64,000 nt of DNA from CAJQQY01 sp964564545 (GTDB taxonomy: Bacteria > Bacteroidota > Bacteroidia > Chitinophagales > Saprospiraceae). The DNA is taken from positions 10,328-74,327 of the forward strand of contig CAZMBP010000036.1 of assembly GCA_964564545.1 (NCBI GenBank), given 5' to 3'. The notes under the pieces were generated by a model. The model searched no databases, was not told the DNA's origin, and was given only the letters and a program-made list of their open reading frames with translations. Shown piece by piece: positions 8,801 to 16,961 of the stretch. The translations under genes were made by a program, and so were the position numbers. How positions within the stretch are numbered: position 1 is the stretch's first letter; each line of letters opens with the position of its first letter.

Positions 8801-9580
8801 AAAGATGAATTGGGTGACTTGATTGAAGAGTACAACCGTTTGATAAAAAAAGTGGAAGAGAGTGCTGAAAAATTAGCGCATCAGGAACGGGAAGGTGCTT
8901 GGCGTGAGATGGCTAAACAAGTTGCACATGAGATCAAAAATCCTTTAACTCCAATGAAGTTAAGTATTCAGTATCTGTTGCATGCTTATCGCTCGAATCC
9001 TGAAGATATTTCTCCTTTGTTAAAAAGAGTTTCAGGAACGTTGATTGAGCAGATTGATAACTTGGCTTCGATTGCCTCTGAGTTTTCTAACTTCGCAAAA
9101 ATGCCTCGGGCTGATAATCAAAAATTAGTGGTGAATGATTTGGTAAAATCTGTATTTGACTTTTTCAACGAAGGATCAGAAATGATTGATTTGAGTTTGG
9201 AATTACCTGAGAATCAAATCTTTGTTTTTGCAGATAAAAATCATTTGATTCAAGTATTAAATAACTTGATAAAGAATGCAACGCAAGCGATTCCAGATCA
9301 TCGTCGTGGAAATATTATGGTATCACTTCTTCAACGAGATCAAACTGCAATCATAAAAGTAAAGGATAATGGAACTGGAATTTCTGAAGACAAATGGAAT
9401 AAGGTTTTCGTTCCAAACTTCACGACAAAGAATTCTGGGACAGGTTTGGGATTAGCCATTTCTAAAAATATTATTGAATCTGTGGATGGAAAAATTCACT
9501 TTGATTCGATTGTCGATGTTGGAACGGAGTTTTATGTGGAGTTACCAATAGTTGAAATTCGCGCAATGGAAGAAGTTTAA
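5822..9580 (+). CDS. large multi-pass NtrY-like sensor histidine kinase
   Basis: A 1252-residue membrane sensor kinase. TM1 is at residues 5-25 with a small extracytoplasmic domain (about 30-210), then a block of roughly eight TM segments (about 212-475), a second extracytoplasmic domain (480-715), a TM pair around 718-785, a third extracytoplasmic region (790-935) and a TM at about 942-965. The C-terminus is a standard transmitter: HAMP (about 965-1015), HisKA with VAHEIKNPLTPMKLSIQ (phospho-accepting His1036) and HATPase_c with NLIKNATQAI (N box), KDNGTGIS (G1) and GTGLGLAIS (G2). HEIKNPLTP is the form seen in NtrY/nitrogen-type kinases. All catalytic motifs are intact. No response regulator is adjacent, so its partner and stimulus are unknown. 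It is monocistronic, with its own terminator. Confidence 0.9.
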   Translation: MTKKQLYLIGLTLLFFFLALGFDFYNQRTVGTQQYASIIEKHLHENEEEVENFFKEKDFIVRQLSNQSTSEDFAKIESLYKKNYTLCIYLEDSLTFWTNNDVTPNRLLLKGDNANLYSGYFKLSNGHYEVLKKSFIQPGLGKYTVFGFIPIKYEYELESSYLENIFKADKNIPKQIAVSEKPSTVEIKNNSGKVLAYLTATTTQVQDPIKQQFLFFLYVCSFVFLGTLINIFAKNISLSRPPWMGFAFLVITVFGLRFISMQMNFTAKFTEISFFKQNFHSSYLGNSLGDLVINIFLLFWIMVFFHTEFRVRPVKGLTNVHRFGLTTLNYFSIILGILMISNVFQHLVFNTDITFDFDHIFSLDKNSFIAIMASLLLLVALFLFSQRIMETILKLGLKKFVRLGALGLASLLAIPIIIKSNSDLPVVEMVIIGYMFNLIFDIYIDNNRPNFIWLVIWLVVFALIPSILLFKYNNDMDFGRRLKYANELSNLKDRMAEESLEKVKKDIKSDQELKKLLKPFPFQANSKDVISIINKHFTDNIYLHNNYQYDFHAYTKFGSALDSFPSAKEKLELKLGEATSTGTNDLKFLSQPNNKNTYLLSFNFFPEGSPNDPINLVLEVERNRRDQSKVFTELLIEKQYKDLNELGIYEYAIYNKNESLIYKEGESYDDKYEFDAIPTPTENPIEIKDGARSHLIYRASNQNLVVISKELPTARRIITLFAFLFVLLLFVILLLVVFNSIFKSLPSIFNFTFDKVMSIRTRIQMAVIVLTVIFFFSIGFVTVRYFSEERENYHEGRLDRKGKAILMDTNFELEDFYSRNGHKDFDYDRMLKRISNVHRMDVNIYDKSGTLISSSESDVFNKGIVSKSMDAMAFNALSRMKKLKYTQEEEHVGSLTYKAAYLPLKLNTINGNKIEIETVAYMGLPYYSKQRELRDDVNVFMGTLLNLYVFLLLIAGAVAIGITNSITRPIARIGEKLKEFKLGKRNEPLEWQSKDELGDLIEEYNRLIKKVEESAEKLAHQEREGAWREMAKQVAHEIKNPLTPMKLSIQYLLHAYRSNPEDISPLLKRVSGTLIEQIDNLASIASEFSNFAKMPRADNQKLVVNDLVKSVFDFFNEGSEMIDLSLELPENQIFVFADKNHLIQVLNNLIKNATQAIPDHRRGNIMVSLLQRDQTAIIKVKDNGTGISEDKWNKVFVPNFTTKNSGTGLGLAISKNIIESVDGKIHFDSIVDVGTEFYVELPIVEIRAMEEV

Positions 9581-9600
9581 AAATTCTAATGCCAATTCGG

Positions 9601-9638
9601 AAAGGTGCTAATGTAAAAATGTTAGCACCTTTTTTTAT
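9601..9638 (+). terminator. terminator after the histidine kinase
   Basis: AAAGGTGCTAA (9601-9611) pairs with TTAGCACCTTT (9622-9632), followed by T. Bases 9639-9900 are AT-rich and show no recognisable gene or clear promoter. Confidence 0.85.
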
Positions 9639-9900
9639 TTTCTAAAAACTACCGTTGAATTAAATAATATGTATTTAAATTGGGTTTCGATTCAGAAATA
9701 ATTCCAACTATCCTAAATTTATTATCACATTCAAAATATTAGTTTGCGATTAAATTTTGATATTGCTACTGGGATTTGTTTGGGTATTTTGTTTTTGTAA
9801 ATGTTTTGTTATAAAAAATGCTTTTACTATTGTTGGTTTTTATTTAAATTTACAAAGTTGATTAAAATAAAATCAACTCTTTTTCATTTAAAAACAGCTT

Positions 9901-10479
9901 GTGGAAAATAAATTAACCGAAAATATTACGCGCACTTTTGAACTGCCTTTGCCAGATGCTGCCACGATGGATCAGCAACTCGATCAGATTATTCCAAAAG
10001 TTCGACCTTGGGGAGAAGACCTTTATGAACAACAATATTATTTGGATACTCGCTGGTTGGAAATTCGAGATGATGATGAATTTCATGAATCGGTCTTGCA
10101 CATCTTTCGAGACGAAGGGGAATATTTGATTTCTATTGATGGAAATATTACTCCTGGGATTTGGAAGATCTTAAGTAAGTCGAATACTTTTATTATTGAA
10201 AAAGTAGTGGGTGATGCGGTTATAACAAGCGAGCTTTATGATTTAGCTTTTTTAAATAAAGATTTTTTTATTCTTAGAAAACATGGCGATCAAAAGCGAA
10301 AAGGTGGAAAAAAGTATTTTGTTTTAGCACGTGAAAGAGCTGTTCGTGGATTGGAATGGAGGGATGTGATGGAACTATTGTATAATCAATATCGGAATAA
10401 TTCGACTTATATAGTTGCGTTGATTGGGTTAGTGGTTTTGGTTTTGGGGACGTTGGCTTATTCGTTTTTTTATAAATAA
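9901..10479 (+). CDS. hypothetical tail-anchored membrane protein
   Basis: I do not recognise this 192-residue protein. Residues 1-165 look soluble and acidic, with DDDEFHESVLHIFRDEGEYL and repeated short beta-like stretches, suggesting a small ligand-binding fold. Residues 168-188 (YIVALIGLVVLVLGTLAYSFF) form one hydrophobic helix right at the C-terminus, so it is probably a tail-anchored inner-membrane protein with the bulk in the cytoplasm. The start is GTG 9901; the first downstream ATG, at 9967, would remove 22 residues and is a possible alternative. It follows the histidine kinase by 320 bases across a terminator, so a functional link is not implied. Confidence 0.65.
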   Translation: MENKLTENITRTFELPLPDAATMDQQLDQIIPKVRPWGEDLYEQQYYLDTRWLEIRDDDEFHESVLHIFRDEGEYLISIDGNITPGIWKILSKSNTFIIEKVVGDAVITSELYDLAFLNKDFFILRKHGDQKRKGGKKYFVLARERAVRGLEWRDVMELLYNQYRNNSTYIVALIGLVVLVLGTLAYSFFYK

Positions 10480-10506
10480 GAATTAAAATGTTCTATATGC
10501 CGTGGT

Positions 10507-10866
10507 CTATGAGAAATGGGGCGGGCTGAATTTGGCGAAAAATGTGGGTGCGGGAGCTTGCCTTGTGTCAGGCATTTTTTTCGCCGAGAATTTTTAGATT
10601 AAATCCAGTCAGTTTAATCTTCTATTTTTTCGACTGAAAAAAGTAACAAGCACTATTACAAGAGCAAAATACTTTAGAAATAAAAATATGATATTATTAT
10701 GTATTTAACTTTTACTTTAATTTTTGAAAGAAGTGGATCATGTCAAATTTGTTCTTTTTTCATTGGCAAAAAAGAACCAAAAACCCTAGGCGAAAAAAAT
10801 GCCTGACTCCATGCAAGCTCCCGCACCCACATTTTTCGCCATTCCCAACCCACCCATTTCTCATAG
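10507..10866. repeat. 360-bp element with 78-bp imperfect terminal inverted repeats
   Basis: The left arm (10507-10585) and right arm (10866-10789) are reverse complements at roughly 85-90 percent by eye, including a perfect 32-base core around GGCGAAAAATGTGGGTGCGG. The roughly 200-bp interior has no meaningful reading frame but holds smaller hairpins (for example GTTCTTTTTT / AAAAAAGAAC at 10751-10776). This is the form of a miniature inverted-repeat element or a large folded repeat; no transposase is present. It fills nearly the whole gap between the convergent genes ending at 10479 and 10950. Confidence 0.7.
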
Positions 10867-10949
10867 AACACAACTCAAAGAATCATTTGTTTTTTTCTAA
10901 AATCGCGAATTGAAATTTTACATCATTAGAGTTTTAATTCGCCAATTAT

Positions 10950-13871
10950 TTATCGAATAAGCGATAATTCACCAGACAAAGATTGTGTGCTTCCATCTAT
11001 TCTTTCCACTTCAACAACATAGACATAAACTCCATCTAGCATTTTTTTATTTTTAAAACGTCCATCCCAACCTGTACTTGAAGTATTTGGGAGAAGATTT
11101 TCTTCTTCGAAAACTAACTCTCCCCATCTATCAAAGATTTTCAAATAGTTAATTTTAGAAATGGAAGCTCCGCTGAAAATTGTAAAAAGATCATTAAAAC
11201 CATCATCGTTTGGAGAAAAAGCATTTGGAATAAATACATCAAGTGTACGGTCAACCTCTATTTCTATGGCTTTTTTAGATAAACAACCATTTATATCTGA
11301 AGCTACTATCTCATAAATTATAGATTGAAATGGATTGGAAACAACAGATAAACAAGTATCACAATTCAAATACGTAGAAGGTTGCCACACTATATTTGGT
11401 TGAGAAATATTTGTAATCAATTGAAGTTCTAGACTGTCTCCTAAATCAATTTTATGATAATTCTGAATTTCTAAGGTTGGTTCTATTAGTTGATCAATGT
11501 TTATTGTAAGCTCCTTTTGACAACCATTTACATCTTCAACAACCAAATTATAATTCCCACTTTCCAAATCGTTAAATAAAAATGATTGCTGCATTGAACT
11601 GCCATTAAGTGAAAACAGATAAGGTTCAGTTCCTCCTTCAACATTATTAATTTGAATTTCTGCATCCTTATAATTGTAACACGTTGGAGGAGTTATCGAA
11701 TAATTTATTTCTAATTCCTCTATCTCTACTTCTATCTCATCTATCAGTTCACAGTTATTGCTATCTGTAACAGTTACCCAAAATATATTCTCCTCTCCTA
11801 CCTCTATAATTGGAATTATTTCACCTGTTGACCATAAGTAGGTGTCAAAAGGATTTGTAGAAATTTCAACTTGTCCTCCATCGCAAAGACTTCCTGTAGT
11901 CATAAAATTAATTGGATTCACATCAAACAATTCAAGACTTAATGATACGATACTATCACATCCACTCGAAGAAATATAAGTATTGACCACAATGGTATCT
12001 TCATCCAATAATTCTCCATTCCATAAAAAGTTATCGCCTGGACATATTTTCTCCGTAAAATTAGTTGTGATGATTTCTGTAAAACTTAATTCATAACAAT
12101 GTGTATAATCACAACCATTTGAAAAAACAACCATTTGACAAAAAGTCGTATCCGAGGTAAACTCTAGATTGAATAATTCAAAAGTTTCCCCTTCACATAG
12201 GCTAATTGAATCATTTAAAAAATTAGGAAATCCCTCTTCTAAAATAAAGGAATCAAAAGCTTCGCATCCATTTTGATCAGTCAACGTTACTGAGTAAATA
12301 CCTGGATTTATTCCATAATTGAAATTGGAAGTACTTCCATTGCTCCACAAAAAATCATACGATATAGTTCCTCCATCTCCTACTACTGAAAGTTGTCCTC
12401 CATTTTCACAAACGACTAAATCGCCATCATTGATTATGGAAACATTCAGAGAATCTGGTTGAGATAAAACTATATTGTTTTCAGTTGCGCTACAACCATA
12501 TTTGTCTGTAACTGTGATTTGGTATTGCCCTTCCGATAAATTTGAAATGGAATCAGTATCTAAATTATTATTCCACAAGAAAGAATAAGGTTCCGTTCCG
12601 CCATCAGGAATCACATTTAGTTGACCATCATTATTGCCGAAGCAAGTAATAGAATCGATCGAAATGTTTAATGATACTTCTGAGTTTCCAAAAAGTATAG
12701 TTGAGAGAGCTGGAGGACTTTCAACGTCAAAAGAATATGAAATGACTTCAATATTCACAGAGTTAGAAGATAAAGTAGGAGCTGTACTATTATATAAAAT
12801 CTCAGTCATTGCATTTTCGAAATCTACAATTGTAGCTGTACCGTTATTGACTAGAGTTAAATTGGGAGTACCTCCACCAATTATTGAAATGTTATTTGCA
12901 TCGGCTAAATTTAATGACTGATAAATATAATTTGGATTCAATATTTTAAGGTGAATAGAATCCACATGATCCAATTCAGAGTAAATACTAATATCATCAT
13001 CTGCAATATTAACTGGTAGCACACACACTTTTCCTATCGTAACATCATTTCCAAATGCTCCCGAATCATCGTTTGCATCAAGATCAAGCGTTACATCACA
13101 TTGAGGAATATGACATTCATCCATCGACGCCAAGCCGACTATAAACCGATCAGATTGGCATACTTCTATTAAAGTCTCATTATCAAAATCAACTTCATAA
13201 ATTATAGATCCTGTGGCATTAATTCCTGTGGCATAAGTAATAAAGCTATCACAGTCTATTTCGACGGTTGCTAATCCATGTATTTCAGGAGTTCCAGGTG
13301 GGAAATCGAAAGCAACAGTACTATTAGCAGGATCATCAATATTTACTTCTACTAATGAATTTGAGATAGTGGACATATACAATTTTCCTTCTCGATAAGT
13401 TAAGTCTCCGGCTGCTTGCATGGATGGAGGGAAATCACCTAGATAAGTAGATTGAGAATATCCAACAGTTACATCCCATAACCCAATTCCCGCGGCATAT
13501 ATTTTTCCTAAATTTGTACATGTTAAAGCTGTGACGTCAATTGTCAAATAATCTAACCCAAAAGCGGAAAGATAGAAATCGTTCCAAGGGAAATAATTTA
13601 CTTTCATTACAGACGGTTGAATCGAAGGATTTGTTGAGGAGAATGGTATAAAGATATAGGTATCACCTAATGGATCAAAAGTTATATCTGTAAAAAATGA
13701 GTACTGTGTTTCCGCAATTAAACTATCAGAACAATCATTTGGATCAAATAAACCAATTTCCACTCCTCCATTTGGACTATCTACTTTTAAAGCCACATAC
13801 TGGATATTTTGTGAAAACAAATAAGAAGGAATACAATGAAAAATAATAAAAAAGGAGAGATACGTTTTCAT
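10950..13871 (-). CDS. gliding-type adhesin with SprB-like repeats and T9SS type B tail
   Basis: This is a 973-residue secreted protein. Residues 1-20 are a signal peptide (MKTYLSFFIIFHCIPSYLFS, then Gln). Residues about 25-250 resemble a repeat-rich propeller. At 405-475, 480-545 and 715-790 lie SprB-like modules with the pattern CxGxxDGxxxxxxxGGTxPYxFxWxN ... L..G.Y...V.D..GC, as found in surface adhesins. The last 95 residues (FIPNAFSPNDDGFNDLFTI ... YLKIFDRWGELVFE ... DGVYVYVVEV) form the gliding-motility-associated C-terminal domain, a type B T9SS signal. It is probably displayed on the cell surface for adhesion or gliding, but no gld/spr machinery is in the window. Confidence 0.88.
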   Translation of the reverse strand: MKTYLSFFIIFHCIPSYLFSQNIQYVALKVDSPNGGVEIGLFDPNDCSDSLIAETQYSFFTDITFDPLGDTYIFIPFSSTNPSIQPSVMKVNYFPWNDFYLSAFGLDYLTIDVTALTCTNLGKIYAAGIGLWDVTVGYSQSTYLGDFPPSMQAAGDLTYREGKLYMSTISNSLVEVNIDDPANSTVAFDFPPGTPEIHGLATVEIDCDSFITYATGINATGSIIYEVDFDNETLIEVCQSDRFIVGLASMDECHIPQCDVTLDLDANDDSGAFGNDVTIGKVCVLPVNIADDDISIYSELDHVDSIHLKILNPNYIYQSLNLADANNISIIGGGTPNLTLVNNGTATIVDFENAMTEILYNSTAPTLSSNSVNIEVISYSFDVESPPALSTILFGNSEVSLNISIDSITCFGNNDGQLNVIPDGGTEPYSFLWNNNLDTDSISNLSEGQYQITVTDKYGCSATENNIVLSQPDSLNVSIINDGDLVVCENGGQLSVVGDGGTISYDFLWSNGSTSNFNYGINPGIYSVTLTDQNGCEAFDSFILEEGFPNFLNDSISLCEGETFELFNLEFTSDTTFCQMVVFSNGCDYTHCYELSFTEIITTNFTEKICPGDNFLWNGELLDEDTIVVNTYISSSGCDSIVSLSLELFDVNPINFMTTGSLCDGGQVEISTNPFDTYLWSTGEIIPIIEVGEENIFWVTVTDSNNCELIDEIEVEIEELEINYSITPPTCYNYKDAEIQINNVEGGTEPYLFSLNGSSMQQSFLFNDLESGNYNLVVEDVNGCQKELTINIDQLIEPTLEIQNYHKIDLGDSLELQLITNISQPNIVWQPSTYLNCDTCLSVVSNPFQSIIYEIVASDINGCLSKKAIEIEVDRTLDVFIPNAFSPNDDGFNDLFTIFSGASISKINYLKIFDRWGELVFEEENLLPNTSSTGWDGRFKNKKMLDGVYVYVVEVERIDGSTQSLSGELSLIR

Positions 13872-13963
13872 AAACTTTATTAATTATAGATTTTGTAGAG
13901 TAAAGATAAAATTTCAAATAGAATTTACCAATCTACCCTACTCTTTCGCTATACATTTTTTTA

Positions 13964-14009
13964 TAAAAAAACAAAACGCCCCATCCCGATTACTCGAAAT
14001 GAGGCGTTT
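13964..14009 (-). terminator. terminator after sucD
   Basis: On the minus strand AAACGCC (14009-14003) pairs with GGCGTTT (13980-13974), with inner CAT/ATG and CGA/TCG pairs, followed by TGTTTTTTTA. The inner part carries a degenerate copy of the CCCGA-TCGGG motif seen in rnpB. Confidence 0.75.
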
Positions 14010-14030
14010 AATATTTTTCTAAAAAAGAAA

Positions 14031-14921
14031 TTAGCCAGCAGCTACTCCTGCTTCCGCTAATGCTTTTATCATTGTCTCACCAATCATTGCAGGAGAATTC
14101 ACAACATGAATTCCACACTCTGCCATAATTTTCATTTTTGCTTCTGCAGTATCTTCAGCACCACCTACGATAGCTCCAGCGTGTCCCATTGTTCTACCTT
14201 TAGGAGCAGTTTGACCTGCGATAAAACCAACAACTGGTTTAGTTCCATTTTCTTTAATCCAATGAGCAGCATCTGCTTCCATGCTCCCTCCGATCTCACC
14301 GATCATTACGATAGCATCCGTATCTGGATCTTCCATCAATAACTGAACAGCTTGTTGAGTTGTAGTTCCAATAATTGGATCACCACCGATTCCGATACAA
14401 GTTGATTGTCCTAAACCAGCTTTTGTGATTTGATCAACAGCTTCGTAAGTCAATGTACCTGATCGAGAAACGATTCCGATACGTCCTGGATTATGAATAA
14501 ACCCTGGCATAATACCAACTTTCGCTTCACCTGGTGTCATTACACCTGGGCAGTTTGGACCAACCATTCGGCAATCTTTATCCGATAAAAATGCATTCAC
14601 TTTTACCATATCTTGAACTGGAATACCTTCTGTAATACAAATAATCACTTTGATTCCAGCTGCAGCAGCTTCCATAATTGCATCGGCAGCAAATGCTGGT
14701 GGAACAAAAATAATAGAAGTATCTGCTCCTACTTTTTCTACAGCTTCAGCAACTGTATTAAAAACTGGGCGATCCAAATGAGTATTTCCACCCTTTCCAG
14801 GAGTCACACCACCTACTACAGGTGTTCCATATTCGATCATTTGACCAGCATGAAATGTACCTTCTTTTCCAGTAAATCCTTGAACGATAATTTTGGAATC
14901 TTTTCCTACTAAAACTGCCAT
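14031..14921 (-). CDS. sucD: succinyl-CoA synthetase (ADP-forming) alpha subunit
   Basis: This TCA-cycle enzyme makes ATP (or GTP) from succinyl-CoA. The protein of 296 residues is the family size. It shows the CoA-binding Rossmann N-domain (IIVQGFTGKEGTFHAGQM), the central GPNCPGVMTPGEAKVGIMPG motif and the phosphohistidine loop GRTMGHAGAIVGG. The beta subunit sucC is not in the window, so the two genes are unlinked here, as in many Bacteroidota. It lies 58 bases downstream of the divIC-like gene and could be co-transcribed with it. Confidence 0.96.
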   Translation of the reverse strand: MAVLVGKDSKIIVQGFTGKEGTFHAGQMIEYGTPVVGGVTPGKGGNTHLDRPVFNTVAEAVEKVGADTSIIFVPPAFAADAIMEAAAAGIKVIICITEGIPVQDMVKVNAFLSDKDCRMVGPNCPGVMTPGEAKVGIMPGFIHNPGRIGIVSRSGTLTYEAVDQITKAGLGQSTCIGIGGDPIIGTTTQQAVQLLMEDPDTDAIVMIGEIGGSMEADAAHWIKENGTKPVVGFIAGQTAPKGRTMGHAGAIVGGAEDTAEAKMKIMAECGIHVVNSPAMIGETMIKALAEAGVAAG

Positions 14922-14979
14922 TTTTATTTTTTTATTAGTTTAAATTTAATTTGTAGTTCTATATATCTAAAGTAAAATA

Positions 14980-15297
14980 TTACTCTGTGTCTTCTTCGAA
15001 AATGAAAACATCTTCGTTGTTTTTTTTCATAAAGTAATGCTCTCTTGCATACTTTTCGATATTGAGTTGCAAATCTTTTTTGTCTTCTTTGACCTGTTCA
15101 ATCTGCTCAATATAATAATCCCTATCGGCCTCCATTTGTTGAACCTTTTGACTTAATCCCCAATTTTCATATAATCCATGTTTGTCAAAAAAAACCATCC
15201 ACATGGTCAAAAAGACAAGCACTAAGAAATACTTGTTTCTTAGCGGAGCAGGGATTGCTCGAGTAATGGGTTTAAATGGATTATTTCTCACAGCCAT
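14980..15297 (-). CDS. septum formation initiator, DivIC/FtsB family
   Basis: A 105-residue bitopic membrane protein. A basic N-terminus is followed by one TM helix (KYFLVLVFLTMWMVFF, about residues 22-40) and a coiled coil (LSQKVQQMEADRDYYIEQIE ... IEKYAREHYFMKKNNEDVF). The YAREHYFMKK...E block is the DivIC/FtsB signature. These proteins link early and late divisome components. Start ATG 15297. Next to eno it repeats an arrangement common in Bacteroidota (eno followed by a divIC-like gene). Divisome function is inferred from family. Confidence 0.88.
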   Translation of the reverse strand: MAVRNNPFKPITRAIPAPLRNKYFLVLVFLTMWMVFFDKHGLYENWGLSQKVQQMEADRDYYIEQIEQVKEDKKDLQLNIEKYAREHYFMKKNNEDVFIFEEDTE

Positions 15298-15320
15298 AGT
15301 CTAGGCATTTTTTTCAACGG

Positions 15321-15328
15321 CAAATATA
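15321..15328 (-). promoter_or_regulatory. possible -7 box for the divIC-like gene
   Basis: The minus strand reads TATATTTG here, matching TAnnTTTG, 24 bases before the start codon. No good -33 TTG lies at the right distance, so support is partial. Confidence 0.4.
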
Positions 15329-15340
15329 AGGATTTTTTTT

Positions 15341-15428
15341 AACGGTGAACGGCTAACGGTGAATGATTAATCCCATTTATGAATTACTATTCTGGGGATA
15401 TTAACCATTCACCGTTCACCATTAACTG
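15341..15428. repeat. imperfect inverted repeat between eno and divIC
   Basis: AACGGTGAACGG, CTAACGGTGAATGATTAAT (15341-15371) is nearly the reverse complement of ATTAACCATTCACCG, TTCACCATTAAC (15399-15425). The arms also contain the direct repeat AACGGTGAA. There is no T run on the minus strand, so it is not a standard terminator; it may be a dispersed palindromic repeat or mRNA 3' stabiliser. Confidence 0.6.
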
Positions 15429-16712
15429 TTATCCAAGAAGTGCTTTTCCAGGGTAAATCGCTGCATCTCCTAATTCTTCTTGAATTCGCAACAATTGATT
15501 GTATTTCGCGATTCTGTCAGATCTTGAAGCAGAACCTGTTTTGATTTGTCCAGTATTTAAAGCAACTGCTAAATCAGCAATCGTTGTATCTTCAGTTTCA
15601 CCAGATCGGTGACTCATTACAGATGTGAATGAGTGACGATTTGCCAAGTTCACCGCTTCAATAGTTTCAGTCAATGAACCGATTTGATTTACTTTGATCA
15701 AAATTGAATTGGCTGATGCTTCTTCAATTCCTCTTTGCAATCGAGTTGTATTGGTTACAAAAAGATCATCTCCAACTAGTTGACATCTATCTCCGATAGA
15801 GGCAGTCAATGCATTCCAGCCACTCCAGTCATCTTCATCTAATCCATCTTCAATTGATAAAATTGGATATTTATCCACCCACTCTTTCCAATAGTTAACC
15901 ATCTCAGAGCTAGTAAGTTTATCTCCAGTTGAAGAAGCGAAATGGTAAACTTTTTCTTCTGCATTATAAAACTCAGAAGCGGCAGCATCCATAGCAATCA
16001 AAATATCTTCACCAGGTTTGTAACCTGCTTTTTCAATTGATTGCAAAACGATTTCTATTGCTTCGTGATTTGATTTAATATTTGGAGCAAAACCACCTTC
16101 GTCACCTACGTTAGTTGAGTAACCTTTTGATTTTAATACGCTTTTCAAATTATGAAAAACCTCTACTCCCATTCTTAATCCTTCAGAAAAAATCTCTGCT
16201 CCTACTGGCATAATCATGAACTCTTGGAAATCAATGCTATTATCTGCATGTGATCCTCCATTCAAAATATTCATCATTGGCACAGGCAAAACATGTGCAT
16301 TTACACCACCTAAATATCTATAAAGAGGTTGCCCCAATTCAGCAGCAGCAGCTTTCGCTACAGCTAGTGAAACCCCTAAAATTGCATTCGCTCCCAACTT
16401 CGATTTATTCGCCGTTCCATCTAATGCCAACATTGTTTGGTCGATCTCTCTTTGTTCAAAAATACTTGAACCAATCAAATTATCTCTAATTTCTTCTTCT
16501 ACATTAGCACAGGCTTTTAAAACACCTTTTCCAAGATATCTTGATTTGTCTCCATCTCTTAATTCAACAGCTTCATACTTTCCAGTAGATGCACCTGAAG
16601 GAACTGCAGCAAGGCCTGTATGACCTGTCTCTGTAACTACTTCAACTTCTACAGTTGGATTTCCTCGAGAGTCTAATATTTCTCTTGCGTGAATGTCGAT
16701 AATTGCACTCAT
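15429..16712 (-). CDS. eno: enolase
   Basis: Enolase converts 2-phosphoglycerate to phosphoenolpyruvate in glycolysis and gluconeogenesis. It is full length at 427 residues. Visible motifs are SGASTGKYEAVELRD near the N-terminus, the metal and catalytic segments SIEDGLDEDDW and LVGDDLFVTN, the catalytic lysine motif ILIKVNQIGSLTET, and SHRSGETEDTTIADLAVA. Start ATG 16712. It is followed by the divIC-like gene in the same direction. A weak promoter-like TTTCTTTG (16833-16826) lies about 115 bases upstream on the minus strand. Confidence 0.98.
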   Translation of the reverse strand: MSAIIDIHAREILDSRGNPTVEVEVVTETGHTGLAAVPSGASTGKYEAVELRDGDKSRYLGKGVLKACANVEEEIRDNLIGSSIFEQREIDQTMLALDGTANKSKLGANAILGVSLAVAKAAAAELGQPLYRYLGGVNAHVLPVPMMNILNGGSHADNSIDFQEFMIMPVGAEIFSEGLRMGVEVFHNLKSVLKSKGYSTNVGDEGGFAPNIKSNHEAIEIVLQSIEKAGYKPGEDILIAMDAAASEFYNAEEKVYHFASSTGDKLTSSEMVNYWKEWVDKYPILSIEDGLDEDDWSGWNALTASIGDRCQLVGDDLFVTNTTRLQRGIEEASANSILIKVNQIGSLTETIEAVNLANRHSFTSVMSHRSGETEDTTIADLAVALNTGQIKTGSASRSDRIAKYNQLLRIQEELGDAAIYPGKALLG

Positions 16713-16825
16713 TTTTAAATTGGTTTTTTAACTCTGTTTTAAAACAGAATTGATTTGAAAAAAATAGGTTTCTCTTTCTTGATTAAGATTGGTTAGTGCA
16801 TTCAAAATGGGTAGTTTTGAAGGTG

Positions 16826-16833
16826 CAAAGAAA
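16826..16833 (-). promoter_or_regulatory. weak possible -7 box for eno
   Basis: The minus strand reads TTTCTTTGCACC, close to TAnnTTTG but with T at the second position and without a clear -33 TTG. The gap 16713-16900 holds nothing else I can identify. Confidence 0.3.
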
Positions 16834-16894
16834 CGAAAAATTTGGGGGGAATTGAAGTTTTGAAAAGAACAAAATTTATCTTTTTACGCTGAAA

Positions 16895-16933
16895 AAAAAT
16901 ACAAAAGCGAGCTTTAAAGTTTAAAGCTCGCTT
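16895..16933 (-). terminator. terminator after the interrupted T9SS gene
   Basis: AAGCGAGCTTTAAA (16905-16918) is the perfect reverse complement of 16920-16933. On the minus strand the stem is followed by TTGTATTTTTTTTC. Confidence 0.85.
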
Positions 16934-16961
16934 CTGTATTTAATGATTTTTATTCAAAATA

